DNA of 6,421 nt from NCBI GenBank assembly GCA_900550385.1, contig URRZ01000102.1:1-6421 (forward strand), given 5' to 3'. Positions within the stretch are counted from its first letter, which is position 1. Every line of letters starts with the position of its first letter. The stretch is from an uncultured Coriobacteriaceae bacterium. Its GTDB lineage: Bacteria > Actinomycetota > Coriobacteriia > Coriobacteriales > Eggerthellaceae. The translations under genes were made by a program, and so were the position numbers. The notes under the pieces are model-generated. The model was not told the DNA's origin and did not search any database. It saw nothing but the letters and a program-made list of their open reading frames with translations. Shown piece by piece: positions 5,688-6,421 of the stretch.

Positions 5688-5738
5688 AATAGTGACCGTC
5701 CCTTTTTCACCGTGAAAAAGGGACGGTCACTATTTCAC
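5684..5738. repeat. 55-nt near-perfect palindrome containing the queH stop codon
   Basis: The arms are 27 bases (5684-5710 and 5712-5738) and exactly complementary, with a single base at the centre (5711). The outer ends read GTGAAATAGTGACC and GGTCACTATTTCAC. The inner part carries CCCTTTTTCAC and GTGAAAAAGGG. The left arm supplies the TGA that ends queH, and two more stop triplets follow within ten bases. There is no T-run after the hairpin, so it is not a classic intrinsic terminator. The GGGACGGTCAC core resembles widespread palindromic repeats that I associate with REP-type elements and their transposases, but I cannot verify that here. Confidence 0.9.
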
Positions 5739-5778
5739 GCCCACTCCTCCGTCTCCCGGGTCGAACACGAGTCAGCGA

Positions 5779-5880
5779 GAAGCCGCGAGGTGCGCCCCGG
5801 AGGCGTGAAAGCCCGCCGCGATTGGACTGAAGGTCCATCGCGACGGGCTTGAACGTCTCCGGGGCGTGCATCGCGGCTTC
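5779..5880. terminator. Long hairpin between convergent genes, probable bidirectional terminator
   Basis: Arms 5779-5827 and 5833-5880 pair at about 41 of 48 positions with one bulged base, around the loop TGAAG. The inner stem (AAAGCCCGCCGCGATTGGAC against GTCCATCGCGACGGGCTT) looks like a terminator readable from either strand, giving CGGGCTTT on the minus strand and CGGGCTTG on the plus strand. The outer part, from GAAGCCGCGA to TCGCGGCTTC, makes the structure much longer than a terminator needs. A dispersed palindromic element or a structured RNA are alternatives. Confidence 0.65.
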
Positions 5881-5893
5881 GCAGCGTCGGCCC

Positions 5894-5921
5894 GTTCCGC
5901 CGGCCGGCAGGCCGTCGGAAC
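5894..5921 (-). terminator. GC-rich hairpin directly after the usp stop codon
   Basis: GTTCCGCCGGCC and GGCCGTCGGAAC pair at 11 of 12 positions around a four-base loop. The hairpin begins three bases after the stop codon of the universal stress protein gene. No T-run follows on the minus strand. It may stabilise the 3' end or act with the longer hairpin next to it. Confidence 0.45.
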
Positions 5922-5924
5922 AGT

Positions 5925-6347
5925 TTACTTCGCCACCAGCACCGAAATGCTGGAGCCGTTCAGCACCTTGTTGCTGACGCTGCCCAGGTAGGCCTTGATG
6001 CCGCTGAGGCCGCGGCTGCCGATGACCATGAGGTCGTAGCCGCCCTTGTCGATGAGCTTGATGATCTCGGTCGCCGGGTTGGTGCCGGTGATGATGAGGG
6101 TCTCGATACGATCGGTGAGCTCGGGGATCTTATCCTCGGACTCCGCCAGAAGCTCCTTGCCGTCGGCGACCATCATGTCCAAGATGCTCTTGAAATTGGC
6201 GGCCTGATTGTCGTCGAGCAGCGGGATGGGCACCACGTACACCAGATCCACCTGCGTCTCGGGATTGGGCAGCGCCACTTCCTTCGCCATTTCCAGCGCG
6301 CGATCGGAGCCTTCGGAACCGTCGACCGCAACCAGGATCTTCTTGAT
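5925..6347 (-). CDS. Universal stress protein (UspA family), 5' end uncertain
   Basis: This is a small cytoplasmic Usp-fold protein, a family induced by stress and often ATP-binding. Counted from the first family-like residue, it has 140 residues. IKKILVAVDGSEGS (1-14) is strand 1 with the nucleotide-site Asp9. TLIITGTNPATEIIKL (83-98) and DLMVIGSRGLSGIKAYLGS (105-123) follow, with a glycine-rich ATP motif that has eight residues between Gly113 and Gly122, where nine are usual. The C-terminal strand SISVLVAK is typical. The ATG at 6290 would remove strand 1 and is unlikely to be the true start. No ATG, GTG or TTG lies in frame between 6347 and the window edge, and codon use upstream of 6347 is not gene-like. 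An ATA (6374) or ATC (6371) follows GAGGAAG (6385-6379). Alternatively, one missing base in AAA (6349-6347) would join the TTG at 6358 in frame. The coordinates mark the part supported by homology. Confidence 0.8.
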   Translation of the reverse strand: MKKILVAVDGSEGSDRALEMAKEVALPNPETQVDLVYVVPIPLLDDNQAANFKSILDMMVADGKELLAESEDKIPELTDRIETLIITGTNPATEIIKLIDKGGYDLMVIGSRGLSGIKAYLGSVSNKVLNGSSISVLVAK

Positions 6348-6421
6348 TTGACAGTCAACCAGTATAGGGATTATCTCGCTTCCTCGAGCTGCGGAAACTC
6401 GCGTCGGCCATGAACAAATGG

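Noticed and set aside
6371..6421. Possible C-terminal end of an upstream minus-strand gene ending QLEEAR
   Set aside because: Only 16 codons are visible and codon bias is modest. Another frame is equally gene-like, so no feature is called.

Overview
The window is GC-rich, with third codon positions in the recognised genes almost always G or C. TyrS, Tgt and QueH, together with an Ala/Arg-rich coding style, suggest a high-GC gut actinobacterium of the Eggerthella/Gordonibacter type (Coriobacteriia). This assignment is inferred from protein style and composition, not from a database match.

Left end (1-721), minus strand: a small secreted protein carries three DxDGDGxCDN calcium-loop-like repeats and a Gly/His-rich tail. 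It is followed 25 bp later by the start of an ECF-type sigma factor gene. The sigma reading frame breaks inside its first conserved region, exactly where a sequence resembling the terminal repeat of an ISL3-family insertion sequence begins (75 down to 1). The sigma gene is therefore probably interrupted. A 505-bp stretch without a convincing gene follows (722-1226). It holds a 26-bp imperfect inverted repeat and shorter direct repeats, and it ends in the intrinsic terminator of tyrS.

Centre (1227-5687): tyrS, tgt and a HAD-family hydrolase gene all lie on the minus strand. The HAD gene and tgt are 3 bp apart, so they are almost certainly cotranscribed. Divergent from them, on the plus strand, is queH. 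Tgt inserts the queuine-type base into tRNA, and QueH reduces epoxyqueuosine to queuosine, so the block is a tRNA queuosine-modification cluster next to a tyrosyl-tRNA synthetase. tRNA-Tyr is one of the tRNAs that carries queuosine. The two divergent transcripts seem to start from overlapping -10 elements beside a 14-bp dyad, which suggests shared control.

Right end (5684-6421): queH and a universal stress protein gene converge. The roughly 240 bp between them is filled by three separate hairpins. The first is a 55-nt near-perfect palindrome that supplies the queH stop codon. The second is a roughly 100-nt long hairpin that looks like a bidirectional terminator. The third is a short GC-rich hairpin next to the usp stop. 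The usp frame has no ATG, GTG or TTG at its expected start.

I found no CRISPR array, tRNA or rRNA, and no clear new defence system. The points most worth checking are the IS-interrupted sigma gene, the HAD gene coupled to tgt, the unusual QueH architecture, the palindrome at the queH stop codon and the missing usp start codon.
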